Positions 17,744-26,266 of a stretch of 64,000 nt of DNA are shown here, piece after piece. The notes beneath the pieces are model-generated. The model saw only the letters and a program-made list of their open reading frames with translations. It searched no databases and was not told the origin of the DNA. Origin of the DNA: Aequorivita sp. (lineage in GTDB: Bacteria > Bacteroidota > Bacteroidia > Flavobacteriales > Flavobacteriaceae); assembly GCA_024637015.1 (NCBI GenBank), contig JAGXGE010000026.1, positions 62,001-126,000 of the forward strand, in the 5' to 3' direction. The position numbers and the translations under genes are program-made. Each line of letters begins with the position of its first letter. Positions within the stretch are counted from its first letter, which is position 1.

Positions 17744-17986
17744 ATGTTCAAAAGAGTAATAAACACAAAAGGTTTTTGGAAATCGGTCTTTTCATTGGCC
17801 ATTGCTTTCGCTGTGCTTTTTACATTTATAAAATGGGCGATAGAAGGTTTTGAAATGGCATATTTCACTGAAAGAAATCCAGTAATGTTTATACTTACAA
17901 TTCTGCTAGCTGGTTTTGTTTATGGCTTTTTTGTAACCTTTGGAAAATTTAGGGGTAAGTTGAAAGAAAATGATTCTGGACGATGA
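17744..17986 (+). CDS. Small two-helix membrane protein of unknown function
   Basis: An 80-aa protein with two predicted membrane helices (about residues 14-30 and 45-65), a basic N-terminus and a basic C-terminal tail (GKFRGKLKEN). I do not recognise the family beyond similar small proteins in the same place in flavobacteria. It begins right after the pyrophosphohydrolase stop and overlaps aroA by four bases (ATGA, 17983-17986), so it is firmly part of the operon. Confidence 0.65.
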   Translation: MFKRVINTKGFWKSVFSLAIAFAVLFTFIKWAIEGFEMAYFTERNPVMFILTILLAGFVYGFFVTFGKFRGKLKENDSGR

Positions 17987-19227
17987 AGGCCATTCTTAAA
18001 CGGGGAGACTTTCCTTTAAAAAATGCAGAAATTAAAATTGGAGGCTCCAAAAGCGAATCGAACCGTTTGTTGATTCTACAAGCGCAATTTCCGAATATTA
18101 CTATTGAGAATCTTTCCGAAAGTGATGATACCTCCGTGCTTCAAAAAGGCCTGAAATTAACAAAAGAAATAGTCGACGTTCACCACGCTGGAACGGCCAT
18201 GCGTTTTCTGACTGCTTATTTTGCGGCAAAAGAAGGGGCAGAAATAATACTTACCGGAAGTCAGCGTATGCAGGAACGGCCCATCGGAATTTTGGTGGAC
18301 GCATTAAGAAGATTAGGTGCAGATATTAAATATCTTAAAAGGGATGGTTTTCCGCCATTAAAAATAAAAGGTAAATCACTTCAGAAAAATGAAGTTATAA
18401 TCAAAGCCAGTGTTAGCAGTCAGTATGTTTCAGCACTTATGCTTGTTGCACCTTTGTTTCCCAACGGTCTTAAAATCTCCTTGGAAGGAAAATCCACTTC
18501 AGTGCCTTATATTGAAATGACGCTTTCATTACTTAAAAGAATTGGGGTAAAAGGCAATTTCAACAAAAATGAAATTACAATTTTTGCCGCAAAAAATGTT
18601 GAAGAAACTGTTTTAATTGTTGAGTCAGATTGGAGCTCGGCGTCCTATTTTTATAGTTTAGTTGCTCTTTCAGAAAGTTTTGAAATAACTCTCGGAAGTT
18701 TTTCAAAAGAAAGTCTGCAGGGCGATTCGGCTTTGGTACGGATTTACGATTCCTTGGGGGTTAAAACTATTTTCAATATTTCTGAAAACACCATTTCACT
18801 TTCAAAAAAACATACAGAACTCCCAGATTCACTTTTGCTCGACCTGTCAGACACTCCAGATTTGGCGCAGACCATTGCCGTAACCTGTTTTGGATTGGGC
18901 ATTGGGTGCAAGCTTACGGGTCTTCACACTTTAAAAATTAAGGAAACGGACAGGCTTTTGGCTTTAAAAAACGAATTGGAAAAACTCGGTGCTACCATTC
19001 AAGTGGACAACAATTCATTAAATCTTGAAAAAGCAATTCAGATTTTTGAAAATAAAACAATTGAAACCTATCAAGATCACCGTATGGCTATGGCTTTCGC
19101 GCCCCTCGCTGTAAAAACTAATCTCATTATAAATGATGCCGAAGTAGTTTCAAAATCGTACCCCCGTTTTTGGGAAGATTTGCAAAAAACTGGCATTAAA
19201 TGTGAGTTTGTGGATTCCTTAAAATAG
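17983..19227 (+). CDS. aroA: 3-phosphoshikimate 1-carboxyvinyltransferase (EPSP synthase)
   Basis: This 414-aa enzyme of the shikimate pathway transfers enolpyruvate from PEP to shikimate 3-phosphate. Visible motifs are GGSKSESNRLLIL (substrate-binding Lys, Ser and Arg), HAGTAMRFLTAY (the LxxGNAGT-type PEP loop in divergent form), QERPIGILVDALRRLGA, SSQYVSALML, and IKETDRLLALKNELEKLGA (the KESDR-type motif). The form is shorter and more divergent than E. coli AroA, as usual in Bacteroidota. It is coupled to the upstream membrane-protein gene by a 4-base overlap. Confidence 0.94.
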   Translation: MKAILKRGDFPLKNAEIKIGGSKSESNRLLILQAQFPNITIENLSESDDTSVLQKGLKLTKEIVDVHHAGTAMRFLTAYFAAKEGAEIILTGSQRMQERPIGILVDALRRLGADIKYLKRDGFPPLKIKGKSLQKNEVIIKASVSSQYVSALMLVAPLFPNGLKISLEGKSTSVPYIEMTLSLLKRIGVKGNFNKNEITIFAAKNVEETVLIVESDWSSASYFYSLVALSESFEITLGSFSKESLQGDSALVRIYDSLGVKTIFNISENTISLSKKHTELPDSLLLDLSDTPDLAQTIAVTCFGLGIGCKLTGLHTLKIKETDRLLALKNELEKLGATIQVDNNSLNLEKAIQIFENKTIETYQDHRMAMAFAPLAVKTNLIINDAEVVSKSYPRFWEDLQKTGIKCEFVDSLK

Positions 19228-19298
19228 CTATTTGGTTTCTTTCTTCTAGCTTCCAACACTCAGCAATACACATTTCTAAATAATAAACAGTCATTTAC

Positions 19299-19330
19299 TT
19301 GACAACGCCTATTTGGAGGTTGTATATTTG
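19299..19330 (+). promoter_or_regulatory. Promoter of queA (-33 TTG and -7 TATATTTG)
   Basis: TTGACA at 19299-19304 and TATATTTG at 19323-19330. The 21-base gap between TTG and TAnnTTTG fits the Bacteroidota promoter pattern. The queA ATG is 33 bases after the -7 element. This is the best-formed promoter seen in the window. Confidence 0.7.
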
Positions 19331-19362
19331 CACCCTTTTAAAATCTAAAGACGCAACGAATT

Positions 19363-20418
19363 ATGGGAATGAAACTTTCAAATTTCAGCTTTAACCTTCC
19401 AGAGGAATTATTAGCCGAATATCCAGCACCAAACCGTGACGAATCACGCCTGATGGTCCTTAACAGAAAAACTAAAACCATTGAACACAAAATGTTCAAG
19501 GATCTTATTGATTACTTTGAAGAGGATGATGTGTTGGTAACCAATAATACCAAGGTTTTTCCTGCGCGTTTATTCGGGAATAAAGAAAAAACAGGTGCGC
19601 GGATCGAGGTTTTCCTTTTGAGAGAATTAAATTCTGAAACCCGTCTTTGGGACGTTTTGGTTGATCCAGCACGAAAAATAAGAATAGGGAACAAGCTGTA
19701 TTTCGGCGATGACGAGACTCTTGTGGCTGAAGTTATAGACAATACCACTTCCCGCGGAAGAACACTTCGTTTTCTTTTTGACGGCTCTTATGAAGAATTT
19801 CGAAATAAATTGACTGAATTGGGTGAAACGCCACTTCCAAAATATATAAAAAGAGAAGTAGAGCCGGAAGATGCAGAGCGCTATCAAACTATTTTTGCAA
19901 AGAATGAAGGAGCCGTAGCTGCCCCAACAGCTGGTCTACATTTCTCGAAGCATCTTTTAAAACGCCTTGAAATTAAAGGTATAAACATTGCAGAAGTTAC
20001 ACTTCACGTAGGTTTGGGAACTTTCAGCTCTGTTGAGGTTGAAGATCTTTCAAAACACAAAATGGACTCTGAAGAAATGAGCATCCTACAAGACGCTGTA
20101 GATACTATAAACACAGGTATAAAAAAGAAAAAACGTGTTTGCGCAGTGGGAACAACTGCGATGCGTGCTTTGGAAAGTTCAGTGTCTTCAAACCATTCAC
20201 TTAATCCATATACAGGGTGGACAAATAAATTTATTTTCCCCCCTTATGATTTCAGTATTGCAAACGCAATGGTTACCAATTTTCACACTCCAAAATCTAC
20301 TTTGTTAATGATGGTTTCCGCCTTTGCGGGTCATGATTTTATAAAGGAAGCATACGCTGAAGCGATTAAAGAAAAATACAGATTTTATACTTATGGCGAC
20401 GCAATGTTGATTATCTAA
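19363..20418 (+). CDS. queA: tRNA preQ1(34) S-adenosylmethionine ribosyltransferase-isomerase
   Basis: A 351-aa queuosine-pathway enzyme that moves the ribosyl part of AdoMet onto preQ1 in tRNA. Family blocks are [71 protein letters not shown] and [19 protein letters not shown]. The length is normal. The ATG at 19363 follows a good promoter; an in-frame ATG six bases later is an alternative. A terminator hairpin closes the unit at 20439-20464. Confidence 0.96.
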   Translation: MGMKLSNFSFNLPEELLAEYPAPNRDESRLMVLNRKTKTIEHKMFKDLIDYFEEDDVLVTNNTKVFPARLFGNKEKTGARIEVFLLRELNSETRLWDVLVDPARKIRIGNKLYFGDDETLVAEVIDNTTSRGRTLRFLFDGSYEEFRNKLTELGETPLPKYIKREVEPEDAERYQTIFAKNEGAVAAPTAGLHFSKHLLKRLEIKGINIAEVTLHVGLGTFSSVEVEDLSKHKMDSEEMSILQDAVDTINTGIKKKKRVCAVGTTAMRALESSVSSNHSLNPYTGWTNKFIFPPYDFSIANAMVTNFHTPKSTLLMMVSAFAGHDFIKEAYAEAIKEKYRFYTYGDAMLII

Positions 20419-20438
20419 TAAATATAACTTAAACCCTA

Positions 20439-20466
20439 AAAATCCTGATGTCAATCAGGATTTTTT
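20439..20466 (+). terminator. Intrinsic terminator after queA
   Basis: AAAATCCTGAT (20439-20449) pairs fully with ATCAGGATTTT (20454-20464) around a 4-base loop, with a T run following. Confidence 0.85.
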
Positions 20467-20479
20467 ATTTTCTAAGCGT

Positions 20480-20534
20480 TTGGTTTTCAAATGTCAAAAT
20501 AATAATTTACCTTAGTCTTTCATTTGAAAACCAA
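20480..20534. repeat. Perfect 14-bp inverted repeat upstream of the T9SS protease
   Basis: TTGGTTTTCAAATG (20480-20493) and CATTTGAAAACCAA (20521-20534) are exact reverse complements separated by 27 bases. The right arm ends 12 bases before the protease ATG. There is no T run after the right arm, so it is not a standard terminator. It could be an operator or a 5' UTR hairpin. Confidence 0.7.
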
Positions 20535-20546
20535 TCGGCTGTCTGA

Positions 20547-22205
20547 ATGAAAAAGACTATACTTTTCTTCATTTTTTGTCTTGCTTTTTTCTCTGCCTTC
20601 TCACAAGGTGGTGGGGGCGACTTGCCTGAAAGCTGGGGTCTTAATTTAACTGAACAGCCCAACGTTGTCCGTCTTCCTGCTTTAGATTTTGAATTGATAA
20701 TACAGCAGGACAGCATTAACGATTTAGACAAAAGCATGCCTTGGCGTTATGGAATTGAAAGATCCGTTACTCTAAATATGCAACAAGGAGGCCTTTGGAT
20801 TGTTTTGCCGGATGGCGGAAAAATTTGGCAAGCAGTTATAAAATCACCTAGAGCATTGAATCTTAGTGTAAATTTTGACGATTACTATTTGCCACATGGT
20901 TCACGTCTTCAGCTTTACAATCAAGATCATACTGATATTACAAACACCTATACCAATTCTCAAAATAGAATGGATGGAGCTATAGGTACTTGGTTTGTTG
21001 AAGGAGATATCATTTGGGTAGAATATTATCAGCCTCCGGGAGTGCAAGGCTCACCTAGACTTCAGATTAATAGTGTTATTCACGGTTACAGAATGGGAAG
21101 GGTAAATATGCTATTTGAAGAAAACCGTGGTTTAAATGATTCCGGAGAATGTAATTATGACGTAAATTGCCCCATTGGCAGTGATTTTGATTCAAAAAAG
21201 GATTTAGTTAAAAAGACAGTTGCATTGTTGAATTTAGGCAATGGATATTTATGCTCTGCTGCCTTAGTGAACAATACTACGAATGACAAAACCCCGTATC
21301 TGCTAACCGCAAACCATTGCTTGGAAAACAGTAACCCCAGTCTTTGGACTATTCGGTTTAACTGGGTAAGCCCTGTTCCGGTTTGTGGAACAGGCGATGA
21401 AAGTGGAGATCTACAAACCAATTTTACCATTAGCGGGGCAGAATTAAGAGCAAATAATAGCAAAAGTGATTTTGCATTGGTAGAGCTTTTTGATCAGATT
21501 CCGGAATCTTGGGATGTTGCTTTTGCCGGTTGGGATAATTCAGACAACAATCCATTATATGAAGTGGGAATCCACCATCCGAACGGAGATATTATGAAAA
21601 TATGCCGTGATGATTCTGGAGCCCAAAAAATAGATGCCAATGGCACTCAAGTTTGGTTAATTGGCGGAGGAACACACGGTAATGGTAATGGCTGGGAAAT
21701 AGGTACAACTGAAAGCGGATCTTCGGGTTCTCCTTTATTTGACGAAAATGGAAGAATTATTGGACAGTTATACGCTGGGCAATCTGCCTGTGACGGTTTA
21801 GAGAACAACCACGATTATGATATTTATGGTAGGTTAGGTGTTTCTTGGGACACCGGAACAACCCCCGAATCCCGTTTAATGGATTGGTTGGATCCAGGCA
21901 ATTCTGGACACACTACGTCAGAAACACTTCAAAATCTTTTGAATACTCCAGATTTTGAACTTCTTGGTGACCTCAAAATTTATCCGAATCCTGCAAGCAC
22001 TTCCATTACTGTTATGAACAATAGATATCCGCATTTGTCCTTTCAGATGATAAATGTAATAGGGCAACGTATACACTCTGGATCATTGGCCAATACTATG
22101 AACACCATTGCTGTTGATAATCTTGCAGAGGGTGTTTATTTTCTTTATTTATTAGATGAAGACAGTAAAGACAGTATCACAAAAAAAGTAATAATTAAAA
22201 AGTAA
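20547..22205 (+). CDS. Secreted trypsin-like serine protease with T9SS C-terminal sorting domain
   Basis: A 552-aa protein with a signal peptide ending near SAFSQG. An N-terminal pro-region of about 200 residues is followed by a chymotrypsin-fold domain with His257 (LTANHC), Asp308 (SDFALVEL) and Ser393 (SGSSGSP). The surroundings resemble lysyl endopeptidase-type enzymes, but specificity cannot be read with confidence. The last about 80 residues are a type A T9SS domain (LKIYPNPAST, then NLAEGVYFLYL and VIIKK). It is probably exported through the outer membrane by the gliding-linked secretion system. A perfect 14-bp inverted repeat lies just before the start. Confidence 0.88.
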   Translation: MKKTILFFIFCLAFFSAFSQGGGGDLPESWGLNLTEQPNVVRLPALDFELIIQQDSINDLDKSMPWRYGIERSVTLNMQQGGLWIVLPDGGKIWQAVIKSPRALNLSVNFDDYYLPHGSRLQLYNQDHTDITNTYTNSQNRMDGAIGTWFVEGDIIWVEYYQPPGVQGSPRLQINSVIHGYRMGRVNMLFEENRGLNDSGECNYDVNCPIGSDFDSKKDLVKKTVALLNLGNGYLCSAALVNNTTNDKTPYLLTANHCLENSNPSLWTIRFNWVSPVPVCGTGDESGDLQTNFTISGAELRANNSKSDFALVELFDQIPESWDVAFAGWDNSDNNPLYEVGIHHPNGDIMKICRDDSGAQKIDANGTQVWLIGGGTHGNGNGWEIGTTESGSSGSPLFDENGRIIGQLYAGQSACDGLENNHDYDIYGRLGVSWDTGTTPESRLMDWLDPGNSGHTTSETLQNLLNTPDFELLGDLKIYPNPASTSITVMNNRYPHLSFQMINVIGQRIHSGSLANTMNTIAVDNLAEGVYFLYLLDEDSKDSITKKVIIKK

Positions 22206-22226
22206 ACCATAATTCTATTTATTGGT

Positions 22227-22258
22227 AAGCCTCTATTCTGAAAAGGAAGGGGCTTTTT
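22227..22258 (+). terminator. Probable terminator after the T9SS protease
   Basis: AAGCCTC (22227-22233) pairs with GGGGCTT (22249-22255) including one G-T pair, followed by a short T run. The loop is 15 bases long, so this is a moderate call. Confidence 0.55.
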
Positions 22259-22272
22259 ACTTTAAAATAAAG

Positions 22273-22280
22273 TAGTTTTG
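22273..22280 (+). promoter_or_regulatory. -7 promoter element of rlmN
   Basis: TAGTTTTG matches TAnnTTTG. It ends only four bases before the rlmN ATG (22285), which would give a leaderless or nearly leaderless transcript. Confidence 0.45.
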
Positions 22281-22284
22281 CAAA

Positions 22285-23325
22285 ATGGTTTCAGAAAAAA
22301 AAGACATAAGGGCACTTTCAAAAGAAGAACTTCGAAGTTTTTTCGAACGCATTGGCGATAAAGCCTTTCGGGGAACGCAAGTTTACGAATGGCTTTGGAG
22401 CAAAGGCAGTCACAGTTTCGATGAAATGACAAATCTTTCAAAGGAAACACGTGCACATTTGAACGAAAATTTCGTCATCAATCATATAAAGGTTGATCAT
22501 CTTCAAAAAAGCGCTGATGGTACTATAAAAAATGCAGTAAAACTTCACGACGATTTTATTGTTGAATCTGTCTTGATTCCAACGAAGAAAAGGACCACTG
22601 CTTGTGTTTCGTCCCAAGTGGGCTGTAGTTTAGATTGTACGTTCTGCGCGACTGCAAAGTTGAAAAGAATGCGAAATCTAAACCCTGATGAAATCTACGA
22701 TCAAGTAGTCGCAATCGATAAAGAAAGTCGCCTATACCATGACAAACCGCTCTCAAACATTGTTTTTATGGGAATGGGAGAGCCGCTTATGAATTATAAA
22801 AACGTTCTGGAATCTATTGAAAAGATTACCTCTGATGAAGGCCTTGGTATGTCTCCCAAAAGAATTACGGTTTCCACTTCCGGAGTGCCGAAAATGATAA
22901 AAAAATTGGCTGATGACGAAGTGAAATTTCACCTTGCCGTGTCTCTTCATTCCGCAATTCAAGAAACACGGGAACAGATTATGCCTTTTGCAAAAAGCTT
23001 TACCTTGCCCGATTTGAGGGAATCGTTAGAATATTGGTATAGCAAAACCAAACGTAAAATAACCTATGAATACATAGTTTGGAAAGGCATCAATGACAAA
23101 TGGATAGATATGGAAGCATTGGTTACTTTCTGCAAATATGTACCGTGTAAAGTAAACATTATTGAATACAACCCCATTGACGATGGCCATTTTCAGCAAG
23201 CTTCTTCAACAGTAATCGATGATTACATTCAAGCTTTAGAGCACAACCGAATACCAGTGACTGTTCGCCGAAGCAGAGGAAAAGACATTGACGCTGCCTG
23301 CGGGCAGTTGGCTAATAAGCAATAA
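22285..23325 (+). CDS. rlmN: 23S rRNA (adenine(2503)-C(2))-methyltransferase
   Basis: This 346-aa radical-SAM enzyme methylates A2503 of 23S rRNA (and A37 of some tRNAs). The iron-sulfur cysteines are C114, C118 and C121 in GCSLDCTFCATAK. GMGEPLMN is the AdoMet-binding GGE-like motif, and the C-terminal AACGQLANK supplies the conserved catalytic Cys. The N-terminal HhH-like region (LRSFFERIGDKAFRGTQVYEWLW) is typical. The gene is monocistronic, with a bidirectional terminator behind it. Confidence 0.96.
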   Translation: MVSEKKDIRALSKEELRSFFERIGDKAFRGTQVYEWLWSKGSHSFDEMTNLSKETRAHLNENFVINHIKVDHLQKSADGTIKNAVKLHDDFIVESVLIPTKKRTTACVSSQVGCSLDCTFCATAKLKRMRNLNPDEIYDQVVAIDKESRLYHDKPLSNIVFMGMGEPLMNYKNVLESIEKITSDEGLGMSPKRITVSTSGVPKMIKKLADDEVKFHLAVSLHSAIQETREQIMPFAKSFTLPDLRESLEYWYSKTKRKITYEYIVWKGINDKWIDMEALVTFCKYVPCKVNIIEYNPIDDGHFQQASSTVIDDYIQALEHNRIPVTVRRSRGKDIDAACGQLANKQ

Positions 23326-23327
23326 AA

Positions 23328-23354
23328 AAAAGAGCGGCCAAAAGCCGCTCTTTT
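23328..23354. terminator. Bidirectional terminator between rlmN and the convergent T9SS gene
   Basis: AGAGCGGC (23331-23338) pairs with GCCGCTCT (23344-23351) around a CAAAA loop. An A run on the left and a T run on the right make it work in both directions, serving both convergent genes. Confidence 0.88.
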
Positions 23355-23375
23355 CAATTCAATATAAAATGTAAA

Positions 23376-24260
23376 TTAGTTTTTTACGATTTTAAAAGAC
23401 TTGCTTGTGCCGTCAATAGAAACAGTAGCAATGTAAACTCCAGACTGTAATCCAGAAAGCTCAACAGTTTCGTTGTTGTTGTTTAGTTTTTGAGAAACAA
23501 CCTGTTGTCCCAACATATTGTAAAGAGCAACATTCTCCATTGAAGTGTTTGCTGAAAGGTTCAATTGGTTGTTTGCTACAAAATAGTTGAAACCTTGGAA
23601 AACTGCATCATTAACTCCCAATACATCAGCGGTAACTTTAAAGTCATCTACTTGGAAACCAAATTGGTCAGCACCTACATGGTTAATTGCGATGTAAACA
23701 TCCTGTCCAGCATATTGATCAAGGTCAACAGTAAATTCTTCCCAATTAATGGCTTGAGGAACTAAGCCTGTTTCAAGTGCTGAAAAGTTATTTGGATCCG
23801 TATCAACAGTTGAAATTAAAATATTAAAAGTTTCTTCCGAATATGTAGCATCAGCTGCTTTAGCCCAAAAAGACAAAAGGTTTCCAGCTGTTCCAAGTGT
23901 CATTTGTGGAGAAATTAGCCAATCGTTGTTAGCATTAGTTGTTCCATCTGGCACAGCAGCAAAAGAAGTCATTGCCTTAACACCACTGTATGCAGTCCAA
24001 TCAGAATCGGCAGTTGGATCTAATGGAGGGCTTGTTGCTGTTGAGTTAAATACGATAAAAGCTCCTGTGTATCCAGAATTGTCAAATGTAATACCCGTGA
24101 AACCATACGTTGGTAAAAGATCAAGATCAACTAAGGTCCAATCTCCAACATTTTCAATTATGAAGTCATCGTAAGCTTCAAAGTCGTCTTCAAAAATAGT
24201 AGTCTGTGCATTCATAGCAAAGCCAGCAAATAATGCGGCCAATAATGTAATTTTTTTCAT
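23376..24260 (-). CDS. Secreted choice-of-anchor J domain protein with T9SS C-terminal domain
   Basis: A 294-aa protein with a signal peptide cleaved near MNAQTT. The middle about 170 residues form a jelly-roll-like domain of the choice-of-anchor J kind (FEDDFEAYDDF, NNDWLISPQM, LSFWAKAAD, DVYIAINHVG, GFQVDDFKV), a type often linked to surface binding of glycans or protein. The last about 70 residues fit a type A T9SS domain (VALYNMLGQQVVSQ, LQSGVYIATV, SFKIVKN), without the common YPNP motif. It is transcribed alone. Ligand and role are unknown. Confidence 0.82.
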   Translation of the reverse strand: MKKITLLAALFAGFAMNAQTTIFEDDFEAYDDFIIENVGDWTLVDLDLLPTYGFTGITFDNSGYTGAFIVFNSTATSPPLDPTADSDWTAYSGVKAMTSFAAVPDGTTNANNDWLISPQMTLGTAGNLLSFWAKAADATYSEETFNILISTVDTDPNNFSALETGLVPQAINWEEFTVDLDQYAGQDVYIAINHVGADQFGFQVDDFKVTADVLGVNDAVFQGFNYFVANNQLNLSANTSMENVALYNMLGQQVVSQKLNNNNETVELSGLQSGVYIATVSIDGTSKSFKIVKN

Positions 24261-24581
24261 TGTAATTATTAATTAGGGATTAAAAAATGATTTTTTCAAA
24301 AATAAGGCTACATCCTTTTTTTTGTAGGGTTTCGAAAGATTTTAACGCCTTTTTTAAAATCCTCAGAATATTGTTGAAATATTAAATTATCTATTTTTTT
24401 ATTAACAGCCTTTTTAAAGCATTCTATTTTTTGATTGCAATTGCTTGCCTATTTTGTTATACATCTTTAAACCGTTGTTATAAAAAAATGTTAAATGCAT
24501 AGTTCAGTCTTCAGAAAACAAACAAATCTACTTGGCTGACGCATTAAAACCATCATCCAATTTTAACTATCTTTGAGCCTT
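24261..24581. other. Intergenic region between divergent genes (321 bases)
   Basis: AT-rich and without a coding frame or RNA gene that I can support. It should hold the promoters of both flanking genes: TATTTTTG on the minus strand (plus coordinates 24297-24304) for the T9SS gene and TATCTTTG (24568-24575) for the polyprenyl synthase. Two imperfect direct repeats resembling TTAACRGCCTTTTTTAAA lie near 24341 and 24402. Nothing else stands out. Confidence 0.6.
24568..24575 (+). promoter_or_regulatory. -7 promoter element of the polyprenyl synthase gene
   Basis: TATCTTTG matches TAnnTTTG and ends six bases before the ATG at 24582, again pointing to a very short leader. The nearest upstream TTG is too far away to count as a -33 element. 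Confidence 0.45.
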
Positions 24582-25559
24582 ATGAAGATAGTTTCTCAAA
24601 TCAAACTTCCCATTGAAAAGGAAATGGAGCTTTTCGAAAAAAAGTTCTCTGACTCCATGTCTTCAAAAGTTTCACTTCTAAACAGAATTACACATTACGT
24701 AGTAAACCGAAAGGGAAAACAGATGCGCCCCATGTTCGTTTTTCTTATTGCGAAAATGACAGGCGATGGCGAAGTGAATGAACGAACCTATCGTGGCGCT
24801 TCGGTCATCGAGCTAATTCACACAGCAACCTTGGTTCACGATGATGTTGTAGACGATAGCAACCGCCGCCGTGGTTTTTTCTCCATAAATGCACTTTGGA
24901 AAAACAAAATTGCCGTGCTTGTGGGCGATTACTTATTATCCAAAGGATTATTGCTTTCTATAGATAACGATGATTTTGATCTACTTAAAATAATTTCTGT
25001 CGCCGTTCGCGAGATGAGCGAAGGTGAGTTGCTTCAGATTGAAAAGGCCCGAAGCCTAGATATTACTGAAGATGTTTATTTTGAAATAATCCGCCAAAAA
25101 ACAGCAACTTTAATAGCTGCCTGTTGTGCTATGGGTGCCAGATCCGTAATGGCTTCGGATGAAGAAGTTGAAAAAATGCGCAAGTTCGGTGAACTTATCG
25201 GGATTGCTTTTCAAATAAAGGATGACCTTTTTGATTATGGTAACGAGCACATCGGCAAACCCACAGGGATAGATATTAAGGAGCAAAAAATGACGCTACC
25301 TTTAATATATGCATTAAATAATTCCACTTCCGAAGAAAAAAAATGGGTTATCAATTCCGTTAAAAATCACAATAAAGACAAACAACGTGTTAAAGAGGTT
25401 ATCACTTTTGTGAAAGATAATGGCGGCCTGGATTATGCTGTTACAAAAATGAAGGAATATCAACAAGAAGCTCTTCACCTATTGGAAACCTACCCCGCTT
25501 CACCCTACAAAGAATCACTGGAGCTGATGGTGAATTATGTTATTGACCGAAAAAAGTAA
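24582..25559 (+). CDS. All-trans polyprenyl diphosphate synthase
   Basis: This 325-aa class I prenyl synthase carries both aspartate-rich motifs: HDDVVDDSNRRRG (first, DDxxD) near residue 82 and QIKDDLFDYG (second) near residue 210, plus GKQMRPMFVFL for IPP binding. It elongates the isoprenoid side chain, most likely for menaquinone in this group; the chain length is not decided here. The ATG at 24582 is taken; a TTG at 24573 would place the start inside the promoter element. Confidence 0.92.
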   Translation: MKIVSQIKLPIEKEMELFEKKFSDSMSSKVSLLNRITHYVVNRKGKQMRPMFVFLIAKMTGDGEVNERTYRGASVIELIHTATLVHDDVVDDSNRRRGFFSINALWKNKIAVLVGDYLLSKGLLLSIDNDDFDLLKIISVAVREMSEGELLQIEKARSLDITEDVYFEIIRQKTATLIAACCAMGARSVMASDEEVEKMRKFGELIGIAFQIKDDLFDYGNEHIGKPTGIDIKEQKMTLPLIYALNNSTSEEKKWVINSVKNHNKDKQRVKEVITFVKDNGGLDYAVTKMKEYQQEALHLLETYPASPYKESLELMVNYVIDRKK

Positions 25560-25563
25560 ATAA

Positions 25564-25596
25564 GTGAATTTGTGAATCTGTGAATTCGTGAGTTTG
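25564..25596. repeat. 8-bp-period tract upstream of the ECF sigma operon (left arm of an inverted pair)
   Basis: Four 8-mers beginning GTGAATTT. Bases 25565-25577 (TGAATTTGTGAAT) are the exact reverse complement of 27146-27158, downstream of the two-gene sigma unit. The tract lies between two genes and is non-coding. Confidence 0.75.
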
Positions 25597-25699
25597 TTTT
25601 TTCAAATTGAAACTTGAAACAAGAATTTTTTTCCCCTCAGGCAACCATTCTTCAAAAACCTGCGTCTATTAAAATAGAGGCACAAACAGCAAAGCTTGC

Positions 25700-26266
25700 G
25701 TGAAGATTATATCGTTACATAAAAACTATTCAAAATTAATTGAGAAAGCTTCCGGCGGTGATCGACGAGCGCAGCACCAATTGTTTGAGATGTTTTCGCC
25801 AAAAATGCTGGGAGTTTGCAGGCAGTATTTAAAAAACAATGATTTGGCAGAAGAAGTGATGCTTTCTGGGTTTTTGAAAATGTTCACTCACTTAAACGAT
25901 TTCAAAAACGAAGGTAGTTTTGAAGGTTGGGTTCGCAGGATAATGGTGAACGAAAGTATTTCTCAACTTCGGAAAGACAAAAAGCTACATTTCATTTCTG
26001 AAACTGAAATAGAGAACACGGCCGAACATTCCACTTACATTGAAACGGAGTTGGAAACAGCGGAAATTCAAAAAATGATAGACAGCTTGCCAGACGGTTA
26101 CAAAACAGTTTTTGTGCTCTATGCAGTTGAAGGTTATAAACACGGTGAGATTGCAGAGTTATTGCAGATAAGCGAGAACACTTCAAAAACACAACTTTTT
26201 AAAGCCCGGAAAATGCTGCAAAACATGGTAAAACAACAAAACAATTTAAGTTATGGCACCCTATAA
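25700..26266 (+). CDS. ECF-type RNA polymerase sigma factor
   Basis: A 188-aa sigma-70 family protein with only regions 2 and 4. Region 2 spans about residues 22-90 (HQLFEMFSPKMLGVCRQYLKN, read in blocks, to GWVRRIMVNESI), and region 4 about 120-175 (LPDGYKTVFVLYAVEGYKHGEIAELL as adjacent blocks, then TSKTQLFKARKML). It starts with GTG at 25700, which gives the N-terminus expected for this flavobacterial group. It overlaps the next gene by 14 bases, the usual arrangement for a sigma factor and its membrane-bound regulator. Confidence 0.92.
   Translation: MKIISLHKNYSKLIEKASGGDRRAQHQLFEMFSPKMLGVCRQYLKNNDLAEEVMLSGFLKMFTHLNDFKNEGSFEGWVRRIMVNESISQLRKDKKLHFISETEIENTAEHSTYIETELETAEIQKMIDSLPDGYKTVFVLYAVEGYKHGEIAELLQISENTSKTQLFKARKMLQNMVKQQNNLSYGTL

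Noticed and set aside
25564-25596. CRISPR-like array
   Set aside because: Units are 8 bp with no spacers, only four copies, and no cas genes are present.
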